Notes: generated by a model not told the origin, from the sequence alone. DNA of 64,000 nt from VXYL01 sp964348085 (GCA_964348085.1 CAYGBI010000002.1:42571-106570), one strand, 5' to 3'. Numbered from the stretch's first letter, positions 8,442 to 17,670 are shown. Numbers and translations: made by a program.

Positions 8442-8885
8442 TTAAGCGTCCTGTGTCGCCTGCCAGGCGTCGTAGACCTGTCGCCAGCCGACGAGGGCGA
8501 TCGTGTTGCCATCGTCGTCGATGAAGTTGAGCGGCCCTAGGAAGGTCATGTAGAACTCGCTGTCCACCGGGAACTCCGTATGGTCATGCTGGGCATTGCA
8601 GGCTTCGTACCCATAGCCGGGCGCCAGCGCCGTGGCGCCGCCCTCTTCGCTGCCACCTCGTACGTGCATCTTGCCCTTGGTCAGGAAGTACTCGCCGGGG
8701 CCCATGTGAATGTGCTTGGCGAATGAGGATCCTGCCTTGCAATCGAAGATCGCCGTCCAAGCTCCCGACTCGGGAGAGACGTGCAACAGTTTCCACTTGA
8801 CGTCGCCTTGGCACAGCCCTTGGGGGAAGTCCACCCAGTCCACTTGGTCCATTTGGACATAGTCGCCTGTCACGCTATCTGCCAT
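8442..8885 (-). CDS. Cupin protein, 2,4'-dihydroxyacetophenone dioxygenase-like
   Basis: A 147-residue single-domain cupin. The first cupin motif is clear (AKHIHMGPGEYFLTKGKMHV: two His and a Glu as metal ligands). A second motif contains an acidic/His segment (NAQHDHTEF), consistent with a mononuclear metal dioxygenase. Overall layout matches the 2,4'-dihydroxyacetophenone dioxygenase/acetylacetone-cleaving cupin group. The substrate cannot be read from sequence. ATG 8885 is preceded by GGGAGA at good spacing. It stands alone, convergent with the TonB receptor, and has no aromatic-degradation neighbours, so a catabolic assignment is weak. Confidence 0.75.
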   Translation of the reverse strand: MADSVTGDYVQMDQVDWVDFPQGLCQGDVKWKLLHVSPESGAWTAIFDCKAGSSFAKHIHMGPGEYFLTKGKMHVRGGSEEGGATALAPGYGYEACNAQHDHTEFPVDSEFYMTFLGPLNFIDDDGNTIALVGWRQVYDAWQATQDA

Positions 8886-9003
8886 TTCGCTATCTCCCTC
8901 TACGGTGACGGATTCACCCGTCCACCGGACTTGACATTTCCAGAACCGCCTAGCGACGGCTACTGGTTCTTAGGCCAGTGTCTACGCCGGTTTTCGTTCA
9001 AAG

Positions 9004-9804
9004 TCAATGTCCCCGCTGGCCCATGAAAGATGAGCCTGAACGATACGGGTTCGCTTCCTCACGGATGTAGAGCCGGCGCAGAAAACTGTGCCTGCCCCCG
9101 CGCTCTGGCGTAGCTCCGGTGTCCCGATAGCCGGCCCAAGGTGCGTACTCTCCGTGTTCCCCCACGAGGAGATACTTCGGGTAGACACTAGTTCTACGAG
9201 CAATTTTCTCCATGAGCCCACCCGCGGCGAACTTGCCATAGTCTCCCCCCAACAACCCGTGATCCTGAACCACGACGAGGAACGGTGTGGGTGTCCCGTC
9301 GTTTTGGCAGTAGAGCGCGTCGTACGTTGCGTGACCGTCGCCGCCAATGAACAGCGTCGCGAAGCGCTTGGGGCCGTGGGCATCGTCGTGGTCCTCGTCG
9401 CGCCTGAAGACCACATACAAGCCGAACGGCGTGACGTGGGCGAATCTGTAAGCATCTTGCCTCAGCTCTGACGACTGTACATGCGGTGTCCACCCGCCGG
9501 GACGCAGGACGGACTCCTCGACCTCTTCCTCGTGCTCGACGTCGTAACCTCGAAACCCCGGGTCTTCGATTCCGCGTACCCGGTCGCGTATTCTCGTCAT
9601 CGAGACGCCGTAGTCGACATAGATGAATGCGTGCGCGGCGTGCGCTCGGGCGCAGAGCTTCACCGGTTGGCCATCAGCTCCCGCTCCCGGGTAGTAAACG
9701 GTTCGCGAGCCGAAGAAGCTGGTGCGGTCGAATGCCGGCGCCGGCTCCCGCAGCCACTCGGGAAGCGGCTCAGGATCGCGTTGCAGCATTGTGATGAGGT
9801 CCAT
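9004..9804 (-). CDS. Conserved hypothetical protein, function unknown
   Basis: A 266-residue soluble protein with no signal peptide, membrane segment or recognised catalytic motif. The N-terminus has a regular PEPLPEWLREPAP opening, then FFGSRTVYYPGAGADGQPVK and HAAHAFIYVDYGVS. The middle has a strongly acidic patch (DVEHEEEVEESV). A Gly/His-rich block FIGGDGHATYDALYCQNDGT and VVVQDHGLLGGDYG follow, which could be a ligand or catalytic site. ATG 9804 has a strong ribosome site (AAGGAGA, 6 bases away). The frame extends upstream to 9876 without support. It is divergent from the Fic gene with 295 bp between, the last ~80 bp of which are AT-rich. A defence-associated role is only a guess from the neighbourhood. 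Confidence 0.8.
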   Translation of the reverse strand: MDLITMLQRDPEPLPEWLREPAPAFDRTSFFGSRTVYYPGAGADGQPVKLCARAHAAHAFIYVDYGVSMTRIRDRVRGIEDPGFRGYDVEHEEEVEESVLRPGGWTPHVQSSELRQDAYRFAHVTPFGLYVVFRRDEDHDDAHGPKRFATLFIGGDGHATYDALYCQNDGTPTPFLVVVQDHGLLGGDYGKFAAGGLMEKIARRTSVYPKYLLVGEHGEYAPWAGYRDTGATPERGGRHSFLRRLYIREEANPYRSGSSFMGQRGH

Positions 9805-10099
9805 GGATGTCTCCTTGAGGATTCCAGCTTCGGAGTCAGCCGCGGAACCCCGTGATGGCATGCGAGAGACTCGCACATCTCAGCAAGCCGCTGACGAAGA
9901 CAAGCGGCCTATCGACCGTGACACTCTCGCGCTAGGTGACTAAGTGTCAGCATATCCTCGATGCCGCCACGGGAGATCGAACTCCGCGGATTACGCCAGA
10001 GGTTCGCATACCGGGATGGCTGCTTGTGCGCCTTGCCCTATTGTCCTTACCTTACAAAAATAGCCGTTTTCATCCTCTTATTTCTGATTTTCTCTCTAC

Positions 10100-11635
10100 A
10101 TGGCCGGTTCAATGCCCGATAAATCAAGAAAGTCGCCCGCCGAAGCGGTGGACGCAATGCCAGAGGCGTTTGTGTCGTATGCGGGCATCAGCAGCGAGGT
10201 TTCGCGCAGGGTGGCGGGCGGCCGACTGCGAAAACTCGCAACGCGCCTATACACGCGAAATCTACAGGACGACGCGCGCGACATCGTTCGGCGCAACCTG
10301 TGGGACATCGTTGCCGGCTATTTCCCCGGCGCCTTGATCGCCGATCGCACGGCGTTCGAATTCAAGCCGGCAGCCGATGGTTCGGTGTGTCTGGTCGCGC
10401 GTCGCGGCGCTGAAGTGGAGTTGCCGGGCGTTGTCCTGCGCCCGCGCCGGGGCGCCGACCCCCAGGTGGACGACCTTCCTTTTATGAATGGTCGCCTGCG
10501 CTTGAGTTCGCCCGCTAGGGCTTATCTCGACAACCTTCGTGCTTCGCGAGCGAGGCGTGGCAGGGTGCCGCGAACGCTGTCGCGGCTTGAAGTGGAGCAT
10601 TACATCGAGAAGTTGATGGCTTCTTCCGGCATCGAGGCATGCAACCGACTCTGGGATCAAGCGCGACACATTGCCGGGGATGTCGATAGGGCCTCGGAGT
10701 TCAGGCAACTCGACGCGATCATTGGCGCGATGGCGGGAACCCGCACCGAGAGGCTGTCGGCCCCAACCGCCCGCGCCCGCGCACAGGGGCGTCCCTATGA
10801 CCCCAACAGAATCGCGCTGTTCGAAGACCTTTTTCGGACATTGCGGCGAACGCCCGCTCCGACGCGCCGGCCTGCCGCCCGTGATGGTGTTGGCAATGCG
10901 ACCTTGGCCTTTTTCGACGCGTACTTCTCCAACTACATCGAGGGCACGGAGTTCGAAGTCGACGAGGCGGCCGACATCGTATTCGAGGGGCGCATTCCGC
11001 GGCTACGCCCCGCGGATGCGCACGACATCCTCGGCGTGTGGCGCGTGGCGTCGGACTCATCGGAAATGCGGCGCGTGCCGGAGTCTGCGGGCGATTTGAT
11101 CGAAATGCTCCGCAGCCGCCACGGGACGGTATTCGCAAGACGCCCCGATAAGGCCCCGGGCCGGTTCAAGACGCAGCCTAACCGAGTCGGCCCAATCCAG
11201 TTTGTGGCACCGGAATCCATCCTCGGCACCTTGGACAGGGGCTTCGACATCTACGGCGGGCTGGACTCGCCATTTCACCGCGCGGTCTTCATGCACTTTT
11301 TGGTATCGGAAGTCCATCCCTTTGCGGACGGGAATGGGCGATTAGCACGCATCATGATGAACGCGGAGCTTGTCTCCGCAAACGAGGAACGCATCGTGAT
11401 TCCGACCATATATCGTGGCAATTACATTGCCGCGCAACGGGCTCTGTCGTCCGGCAACAGCGCCGAGCCCTTAGTCCGCACATTGGCATTCGCTTGGCGC
11501 TGGACATCGGCGATTTCGTGGGGGCGCATGGATGCGACGGAACAGCAGCTTCGCACGTGCAACGCGTTTGACAGCGATGCGGTTGCGGACGAGAAGGGCG
11601 TGAGGCTCCAGATGCCCAGAGGGGCCATTGGCTGA
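10100..11635 (+). CDS. Fic family protein with N-terminal AbiEi-like region
   Basis: A 511-residue Fic-domain protein expected to transfer AMP or another nucleotide part to a target protein. The active-site motif HPFADGNGRLAR is at about residues 406-417. A segment SNYIEG at ~277-282 fits the (S/T)xxxE(G/N) inhibitory helix placed before the Fic core, so it is probably self-inhibited (class II). Residues ~40-170 (RKLATRLYTRNL, ending RAYLDNL) resemble the winged-helix/AbiEi-type antitoxin region, an uncommon partner for Fic. ATG 10100 lacks a clear ribosome site. ATG 10112 is an alternative. Immediately upstream is an AT-rich stretch (10020-10099), unlike the surroundings and plausible as the promoter. 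The gene stands alone. Confidence 0.88.
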   Translation: MAGSMPDKSRKSPAEAVDAMPEAFVSYAGISSEVSRRVAGGRLRKLATRLYTRNLQDDARDIVRRNLWDIVAGYFPGALIADRTAFEFKPAADGSVCLVARRGAEVELPGVVLRPRRGADPQVDDLPFMNGRLRLSSPARAYLDNLRASRARRGRVPRTLSRLEVEHYIEKLMASSGIEACNRLWDQARHIAGDVDRASEFRQLDAIIGAMAGTRTERLSAPTARARAQGRPYDPNRIALFEDLFRTLRRTPAPTRRPAARDGVGNATLAFFDAYFSNYIEGTEFEVDEAADIVFEGRIPRLRPADAHDILGVWRVASDSSEMRRVPESAGDLIEMLRSRHGTVFARRPDKAPGRFKTQPNRVGPIQFVAPESILGTLDRGFDIYGGLDSPFHRAVFMHFLVSEVHPFADGNGRLARIMMNAELVSANEERIVIPTIYRGNYIAAQRALSSGNSAEPLVRTLAFAWRWTSAISWGRMDATEQQLRTCNAFDSDAVADEKGVRLQMPRGAIG

Positions 11636-11675
11636 CTTTAGGATGGTTCCTAGGTTAACCGGGACGCTGCATGTT

Positions 11676-13181
11676 CTAGCTAAGATACGTTCTCTTCGTC
11701 CGCCTTTCAGCCGACTCCTCGGAAGTGGACGATTTGCTCTCTTCAGCGGAGCGGTGCTCCTCGTCACTCGTTCGTCGTCTCCGCAACGCTTCGACGATCT
11801 CGCCGTGCCGCCTTCGGTTGAGGTTGTAGGGCCAGAACACCCAGATCGCCAGCATCACGAAGGCGGCGAGCGCCGCGTAGATCAGGCCGAAGTCGAACAG
11901 CACGGCCGCTGGCACTTCGCCGGGCTTCGACTGCGGATCCAAGCCGACGAGGTCCACGGCGATCCCAGCGACGAACGGGGCGATGGCGCCCGTGCCCTTT
12001 TGGGCGAAGTTGAACGCTGCGAAATATACGCCTTCTTGCCTCGTGCCCTTGCGCAACTCGTGCTCGTCGGCCATGTCGCCCATCATTGACGCCACTGTCA
12101 CCGAGACCGGCGCGATGGCGAAAGTGCTCAAGAACGCCATCGCCACCAAGAGCCACACCAAGATCAGGCCCGCACCCGGCATTAGCCCCGCCAACTGCAA
12201 CATCACTGGGACGGTTGCGCCGAGAACGCAAACCACGACGCCGGTGATGACCGTCCACTTCTTGTCCAACAGGCGGTTGAAGTACAGCGTTAGCGGCACG
12301 CCAACGATGCCGCCGACGGTGCCCGCGTATTGCCACCACTGCATGCCGAAGGTGTCGAGTTGCCAAAAGAAGGTCTTGAGATGGAGCGCCAAGCTGCCGG
12401 TGGTGCCCCAATAGACCGTGCAGACGAGGTGGCCTAGGAAGAGCGACCGAAACGAGACGCTTTTTAGTGCCTCGAACAGGTCGCGATACACATGGACTAT
12501 GTGGAAGGCCCGGCCCGAGGCACCCATGCTCGGCAGTCGCGGAATCACGTCCATCGTCTTCCAGGCGGAAAGGCCCATTAGCAATGCCATCACTAGGGCG
12601 GAGACGCCGGCGAACGGCGGGTAGAGCGAGGGATTGAGTTGTGGATCCGGGTACGTCGGCGTGGCGACGAAGATGAAGTTCCACGCTACCGCAGTTACCA
12701 GCAACGTCGCGGCGGCGCCGATGATGTAGCGATAGCCGGCGATGCGCGTACGGTCCAAATAGTCTTGGCTCACTTCGGCGCCCAAACCCAGATAAGGCAC
12801 GTTGTAGAACGTGAGCGCCGTGCGCATGAGCGAATAGAACACCGTGAACCACCAAAAGAGCTGCCACTCGGTTAGGTCCGGCGGAGGCGCGAAGAGCACG
12901 AAGAAGAGGACGGCAACGGGGAGGATGGAAGCGAACATGAACGGGTGGCGACGCCCCCAACGGGAGCGAAATCCGTCCGACCAAGACCCGGCGACGGGGT
13001 CGGAAATGCCGTCGACCACCACGGCGATGCCTACCGCCAATCCCGATAGGGTGCCGGACAGACCGAGAACTTGGTTGTAGTAGAGGAATAGAAAGGTGAG
13101 TGCGAAGCCCTGTACGGCTTGGCCAGCTTCCCCGGCGCCGTGCCACAGCTTCCACTTGACGGATATGCGCTCGGCGTACAT
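11676..13181 (-). CDS. MFS symporter of the glycoside-pentoside-hexuronide (GPH) group
   Basis: A 501-residue inner-membrane transporter with about 12 hydrophobic segments. Diagnostic pieces are GISDPVAGSWSDGFRSRWGRRH after the second helix (the GPH signature with DP and RxGRR) and NVPYLGLGAEVSQDYLDRT in the middle. GPH proteins import sugars or other small solutes with H+ or Na+. The C-terminal tail is charged and rich in Arg/Ser/Glu. It is divergent from the PqaA-like secreted protein and near a sulfatase, suggesting uptake of a sugar product, but the substrate is not determined by sequence. Confidence 0.88.
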   Translation of the reverse strand: MYAERISVKWKLWHGAGEAGQAVQGFALTFLFLYYNQVLGLSGTLSGLAVGIAVVVDGISDPVAGSWSDGFRSRWGRRHPFMFASILPVAVLFFVLFAPPPDLTEWQLFWWFTVFYSLMRTALTFYNVPYLGLGAEVSQDYLDRTRIAGYRYIIGAAATLLVTAVAWNFIFVATPTYPDPQLNPSLYPPFAGVSALVMALLMGLSAWKTMDVIPRLPSMGASGRAFHIVHVYRDLFEALKSVSFRSLFLGHLVCTVYWGTTGSLALHLKTFFWQLDTFGMQWWQYAGTVGGIVGVPLTLYFNRLLDKKWTVITGVVVCVLGATVPVMLQLAGLMPGAGLILVWLLVAMAFLSTFAIAPVSVTVASMMGDMADEHELRKGTRQEGVYFAAFNFAQKGTGAIAPFVAGIAVDLVGLDPQSKPGEVPAAVLFDFGLIYAALAAFVMLAIWVFWPYNLNRRRHGEIVEALRRRRTSDEEHRSAEESKSSTSEESAERRTKRTYLS

Positions 13182-13340
13182 GAATATCCCTAGCGACGAA
13201 GCGAGCCGAGCGTGCGGCAGGCGCGGAACTTTGACGCGCTCACAGGCGTCCGAGACGCGGTTGCCAACGTTGCTTGGCGGCAGGGCGATCTGTCATGGTG
13301 GCCCCTCCGCCCACACGACAACGAGGAAGGGCCATCGTAC

Positions 13341-15011
13341 ATGAATAAGAGGCATACGCTTACGTCGTTGGTGATTGCGCTGACGGCGATGACCGTCAAC
13401 GTTCCTGCGCTCGCCGAAAAGCCGCCGCGCAGGACGGCCGTCGACGATTACGTCGCACGTGCGGATGAGAGCTTCTCGTGGCGGGTGGTCAACACGAGCG
13501 AAGCGGATGGTATTCGCACCGTCGTCATCGACTTGGTCTCCCAGAATTGGCTGACCAGCGAAGACGTGAACCGCACCGAGTGGCGGCATTGGCTCACGTT
13601 AGCCGTCCCCGCCGAGACCGCTTCGGATGTGGGCATGTTGTACATCGGCGGCGGCAGCAATGGCGGCGACGCGCCGGCGCAAGCCAATGCACGGATCGCC
13701 GCCATCGCCAAGGCCACCGGCACCGTGGTGGCCGAGTTGGGCATGGTTCCCAATCAACCGCTGATCTTCCACGGCGACGGCAAGCCCCGTTACGAGGACG
13801 ATCTGATTGGCTACGCTTGGAATCAGTTCATCGAAACCGGCGAAACCCGCTGGCTGCCCCGCAACGCGATGGTCAAGAGCGCGGTTCGGGCGATGGATGC
13901 GGTGACCGCGTTCATGGCGACGAAGGCTGGCGGCGGTCTTGCCGTGGACCGGTTCGTGGTTGCGGGCGGCTCGAAGCGCGGCTGGACGACTTGGCTGACC
14001 GGTGCCGTGGACGACCGCGTGATCGGCATTATTCCCATCGTTATCGATGTCTTGAATGTGGATGCGTCGATGCGCCACCACTTTGCCGCCTACGGCTTTT
14101 GGGCGCCGTCGATCGGCGACTATGTGGCGCACGACATCATGCAGCGCTTCGACGATCCTAGGCTTCAGGACATCTATCGGTTGGTGGACCCTTACCAGTA
14201 TTTGCATCGCCTGACGCTGCCCAAGCTGGTGCTGAACGCCGCTGGCGATCAGTTCTTCCTCCCCGATTCGTCGCAGTTCTATTGGCGTGATCTGCGCGGC
14301 GAGAGTTATCTGCGCTATGTGCCGAACACCGACCACGGCTTGGGCGACAGCGACGCGCTGGACACCATCGTGGCATTCCACACGCTCATGGTTCGGGGCG
14401 AAAAACCGCCGACGTTGTCGTGGACATTTGCTGCCGACGGTTCGTTGCAGGTGCGGACGCGGACGAAACCGAACGCGGTCCGCCTGTGGCAGGCGACCAA
14501 TCCGCATGCCCGTGACTTTCGCATGGAGACGTTCGGCCCGGGCTACACGAGTTCCGTGGTTGCCGTGAACGACTCCGGCGTTTACCGCGCCAACGTGCCG
14601 GCGCCCGAGTCCGGCTGGACGGCTTGGTTCTTGGAGTTCGCCTACGACGTGGGGGCCGTGACGCCGCTCAAGCTCACTACCGAAGTGGTAGTGTCGCCGA
14701 ACGTCCTGCCATTCCAAGATAAGGCGTCGAATCTGCCGGCTTCGGTGACGATAATCTGTCGAGCGACGGATGCGGCCGAGGCGGCCAAACTCGCGAGGGC
14801 AGTGCAAACGCTGAACGCGGGCCAAGGGTTTGCGAGCGACGGCGTAGCTGTTGCCCCCGATGGCGATGGTCGATTGCGCCTGAACTGGACGTCGAGTCAG
14901 GACATTCGCGAAAGCGCCGCGCTGGTATACGGTTTCCTCGACCAGGAGGGCTGCACCGAGTTCGCCTACCAACTCGAATCCGGTCCCGGGATGACGCTGC
15001 CGCCGAACTAA
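13341..15011 (+). CDS. PhoPQ-activated pathogenicity-related family protein (PqaA-like), secreted
   Basis: A 556-residue alpha/beta-hydrolase-like protein of the PhoPQ_related family. It starts with a signal peptide (NKRHTLTSLVIALTAM...VPALA), so it is exported. The N-terminal domain has the family pattern YVARADESFSWRVV and IGGGSNGGDAP. The nucleophile elbow appears as VVAGGSKRGWTTW, and FFLPDSSQFYWRDL with NTDHGLGDSD lies where the acid and His would be expected. ATG 13341 is chosen by the signal peptide and by AGGAAGG upstream; an open frame continues back to 13212 without support. Family members are poorly characterised. Its stop overlaps the end of the convergent FGE gene by 4 bp. Confidence 0.88.
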   Translation: MNKRHTLTSLVIALTAMTVNVPALAEKPPRRTAVDDYVARADESFSWRVVNTSEADGIRTVVIDLVSQNWLTSEDVNRTEWRHWLTLAVPAETASDVGMLYIGGGSNGGDAPAQANARIAAIAKATGTVVAELGMVPNQPLIFHGDGKPRYEDDLIGYAWNQFIETGETRWLPRNAMVKSAVRAMDAVTAFMATKAGGGLAVDRFVVAGGSKRGWTTWLTGAVDDRVIGIIPIVIDVLNVDASMRHHFAAYGFWAPSIGDYVAHDIMQRFDDPRLQDIYRLVDPYQYLHRLTLPKLVLNAAGDQFFLPDSSQFYWRDLRGESYLRYVPNTDHGLGDSDALDTIVAFHTLMVRGEKPPTLSWTFAADGSLQVRTRTKPNAVRLWQATNPHARDFRMETFGPGYTSSVVAVNDSGVYRANVPAPESGWTAWFLEFAYDVGAVTPLKLTTEVVVSPNVLPFQDKASNLPASVTIICRATDAAEAAKLARAVQTLNAGQGFASDGVAVAPDGDGRLRLNWTSSQDIRESAALVYGFLDQEGCTEFAYQLESGPGMTLPPN

Positions 15012-15853
15012 CGAACGCAACGAAAACCGGCGTTGCCGGTGGCCGACTCCGGCGTGTTGGCATAGCGGGCGGCGACGCGGTAGCGGTTGCAGTAGCTGTC
15101 GTGGCAAAGATAGGAGCCGCCTTTCAGCACCTTGCCCTCGCCGCTGTCCGGCCCGCGCGGGTTGTCGAGGCTGTGGTGGCGGTGCCAGTCCACGCTAAAC
15201 CAATCGGCGCACCACTCCCAGACGTTGCCGACCATGTTGTACAGGCCGTAGCCGTTGGCGCGGTAGGACTCCGCCGGCGCGGTGCCGTAATGGCCGTCCG
15301 CCACCGAGTTCACCTCCGGAAAGCTGCCTTGCCAGATGTTGCAGCGATGCTTGCGACCGGGCAGTAGCGTATCGCCCCAAGGCAGCCGCTTGCCGGTCAA
15401 GCCGCCGCGTGCCGCGTATTCCCACTCCGCCTCGCTCGGCAGGCGTTTGCCGGCCCAGCGGCCAAACGCCACCGCGTCGTGCCAAGATATTTGCACCACC
15501 GGATGGTGGAGACGCCCTCGGAGGTTGGAGCCCGGGCCTTCCGGTTTACGCCAACAAGCGCCGTTGACGGCCAGCCACCACGGCGCTGCAGCAACCTTGT
15601 CCGCGTTTGCCCATCGACGAAGTCGTGGTTTGCTGAGCAGGCCGCGAAACACATACGACCAACCGAACACTTCCGCCTGTGTGCGGTAGCCCGTGGCGTC
15701 CACGAACTTGGCGAACTGCGCGTTGGTGACCGCAGTTCGATCAATCTGGAAGGCTTCGACCTTCACCTCGCGCACCGGGCCTTCGCCGTCCTCGGTGCGG
15801 GAGTCCGGATCCTCGGCGCCCATCAGAAAGGTGCCGCCGGGCAGGGCGACCAT
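15008..15853 (-). CDS. Formylglycine-generating enzyme (sulfatase-modifying factor, SUMF1-type)
   Basis: A 281-residue FGE-sulfatase domain protein that would oxidise the Cys of a CxPxR sulfatase motif to formylglycine. Landmarks: LPGGTFLMG at the N-terminus, ISWHDAVAFGRWAGKRLPSE, EWEYAARGG, NMVGNVWEWCADWF. Most telling is GGSYLCHDSYCNRYR near the C-terminus, where both active-site cysteines of true aerobic FGE are kept; many paralogues lack them. ATG 15853 has GAGGG at good spacing; GTG 15871 is an alternative. The gene follows the Cys-type sulfatase by 56 bp on the same strand, so the pair is very likely enzyme and client. Confidence 0.93.
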   Translation of the reverse strand: MVALPGGTFLMGAEDPDSRTEDGEGPVREVKVEAFQIDRTAVTNAQFAKFVDATGYRTQAEVFGWSYVFRGLLSKPRLRRWANADKVAAAPWWLAVNGACWRKPEGPGSNLRGRLHHPVVQISWHDAVAFGRWAGKRLPSEAEWEYAARGGLTGKRLPWGDTLLPGRKHRCNIWQGSFPEVNSVADGHYGTAPAESYRANGYGLYNMVGNVWEWCADWFSVDWHRHHSLDNPRGPDSGEGKVLKGGSYLCHDSYCNRYRVAARYANTPESATGNAGFRCVR

Positions 15854-15909
15854 GTCGTCGCCCTCATTCACGGCGTGGGATCGGCATGGCGCCGCTCGTT
15901 GTTGCCGAC

Positions 15910-17316
15910 TTAGGCGTAGCGCTCCCAAAACCGTGCGCCGCGGCCGGTGTGGCCGGCTTCCCACTCCTGTCGGTAGCGCTCGAGTTCAGCCCGTAATTCG
16001 ACAATGAGCTCGTCCGCGCCCGGCGTGCCGACGAGGTTGCGGGTCTCCCACGGATCCCGCTCAAGATCGAACAACTGCGTTTGGCGCTCGCAATCGCGCA
16101 CCGCGTACTCGATGAGTTTGTGGGTGCGGTTCTTCACCGCGCGCTGAGAGGAAACATAGGCGAAGTAGAGACTGTCGCGCACGGTCTCCGTCGGGTCGCG
16201 CATGGCGGCGACGAGGCTTTTGCCCTCGACGCTCGCCGGCACCTGTGTGTCGGTCAATTCGCACAGCGTAGGAAAGATGTCCAGCAAGTAGGCATACGCC
16301 TCGCTCCGTTGGCCCTGCGGCACGCCGGGACCGGCGAATATGAGCGGCACGCGCACACTGTGCTCGTAGCAGTTCTGCTTGCCCATCAAGCCGTGCTGAC
16401 CGACCGCCAAGCCGTTGTCGCCGGCGAACACGATCAAGGTGTTTTCGCTCAAACCCTGCTCGTCCAATGCCGCGAGCACCCGGCCGAGCTCGTGATCCAA
16501 GTGGCTGATCATCGCGTAATACTCCGCGATGTGGCGGCGTGTCTCCTCGGGCGTGCGTGGAAACCGGGCCAGCAATTCGTCGCGGATGCGAAGCGAGCCG
16601 TTGTCGAACGGGTGACCGCCGAGAAAGTTCGCCGGCAGTTCGACATCCTGCGGCGGGTACATCGACAAGAACTGCGGCGGCATGGTGCGTGGGTCGTGTG
16701 GCGCGAGCAGCGCGACATAGGCGAAGAACGGCGTGCTGCCATCCTGACCACGGATGTGGTCGATCACCGCATCGGCGAGAACTTCGCTGGAGTGACGGCC
16801 GGCGTGGATGTGGTCGCAGTCCCGCCAAGCGACTTCGTTGTTGCCGAACGACGGCGGATCGGGAATGTAGGCCAGCCGTTTGTCGTATTTGCCGCTGGCG
16901 TCGTAGTGGTAGGCGGGCACGTTCCAATGGTCGGCCATGCCGCCGAAGTAGATCTCGTCGCCGTCGTCGAAACCGCGATTGAACGACTCGCGCCCGTTGT
17001 GCCACTTGCCGGCGCCCCAAGTTCGGTAGCCGTTTTCGCGGAGCGTTTCGCCGAGCATGGTGTGTTCGCGGGGAATGCTGCTGCCCGAGTCCTCCAAGTG
17101 AAAGAGCGTACGGCCGGTATGCAGCATGGCTCGGCTCGGCATGCAAATGGCGCCGTGGGTGCCGCAAGGGATGTGGGCATGGGTGAATGTCGTGCCGCGA
17201 GCCACTAGGCGATCGATATTCGGCGTGTGGATCGCGTCGTTGCCGAGGGCTCGGATGGTGTCGAAGCGCTGATCGTCGGTGAAGAAGAGCAGCACATTGG
17301 GTTGAGATTCGGACAT
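15910..17316 (-). CDS. Type I sulfatase (Cys-type, formylglycine-dependent)
   Basis: A 468-residue alkaline-phosphatase-fold sulfatase. The modification motif CMPSR has its Cys at residue 58. Metal-binding residues are visible: TDDQRFDT near the N-terminus and FAGDNGLAVGQHG with the DN pair. The next landmark, KQNCYEHSVRVPLIFAGPG, is also typical. No convincing signal peptide is seen, so it may be cytoplasmic. The choline-sulfatase/iduronate-sulfatase-like group is a reasonable subclass, but the substrate is not fixed. It is first of a two-gene operon with FGE. The start ATG 17316 has GAGG upstream. Confidence 0.93.
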   Translation of the reverse strand: MSESQPNVLLFFTDDQRFDTIRALGNDAIHTPNIDRLVARGTTFTHAHIPCGTHGAICMPSRAMLHTGRTLFHLEDSGSSIPREHTMLGETLRENGYRTWGAGKWHNGRESFNRGFDDGDEIYFGGMADHWNVPAYHYDASGKYDKRLAYIPDPPSFGNNEVAWRDCDHIHAGRHSSEVLADAVIDHIRGQDGSTPFFAYVALLAPHDPRTMPPQFLSMYPPQDVELPANFLGGHPFDNGSLRIRDELLARFPRTPEETRRHIAEYYAMISHLDHELGRVLAALDEQGLSENTLIVFAGDNGLAVGQHGLMGKQNCYEHSVRVPLIFAGPGVPQGQRSEAYAYLLDIFPTLCELTDTQVPASVEGKSLVAAMRDPTETVRDSLYFAYVSSQRAVKNRTHKLIEYAVRDCERQTQLFDLERDPWETRNLVGTPGADELIVELRAELERYRQEWEAGHTGRGARFWERYA

Positions 17317-17463
17317 GTTCTGCCTCGTCCAAGGGTGGTCGCGAAAGGGGTTACCCGCCGTTCAAGACGTAGCGTGATTAGCATACACCACCGCTCGGCG
17401 GCTGATTCCCATGCGGACCGGAGCGGTGGTAGTCTCTTGCAGCCGACAGCCTTGGCAGCTCTG

Positions 17464-17670
17464 ATGGCCGAAACCGCCCGCATCGTGCCTTGCCCGACGT
17501 GTCGGAAGCCCGCGCCTTGGACGCCGTCCAACCCGTTCCGGCCGTTTTGTTCCGAGCGCTGCGGCCTGATCGACTTCGGCGACTGGGCGAGCGAGCGCTA
17601 TCGGATCAAGGGCGAACCGCTCGAAGACGTGGCGACAGAGGACTTGAACGAAGACTGGCAAAGGCGCTAG
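17464..17670 (+). CDS. yacG: DNA gyrase inhibitor YacG (zinc protein)
   Basis: A 68-residue zinc-binding protein. The four Cys ligands are CPTC near the N-terminus and CSERC in the centre, followed by the diagnostic LIDFGDWASERYRI. In E. coli YacG binds GyrB and blocks DNA binding by gyrase. The common coaE-zapD neighbours are not here. The frame is open upstream to 17227, but ATG 17464 matches the family length and start (MAETARIVPCPTC). Confidence 0.93.
   Translation: MAETARIVPCPTCRKPAPWTPSNPFRPFCSERCGLIDFGDWASERYRIKGEPLEDVATEDLNEDWQRR

Noticed and set aside
13599..15107. 502-codon minus-strand frame opposite the PqaA-like gene
   Set aside because: Arg/His-rich antisense shadow with no motif.
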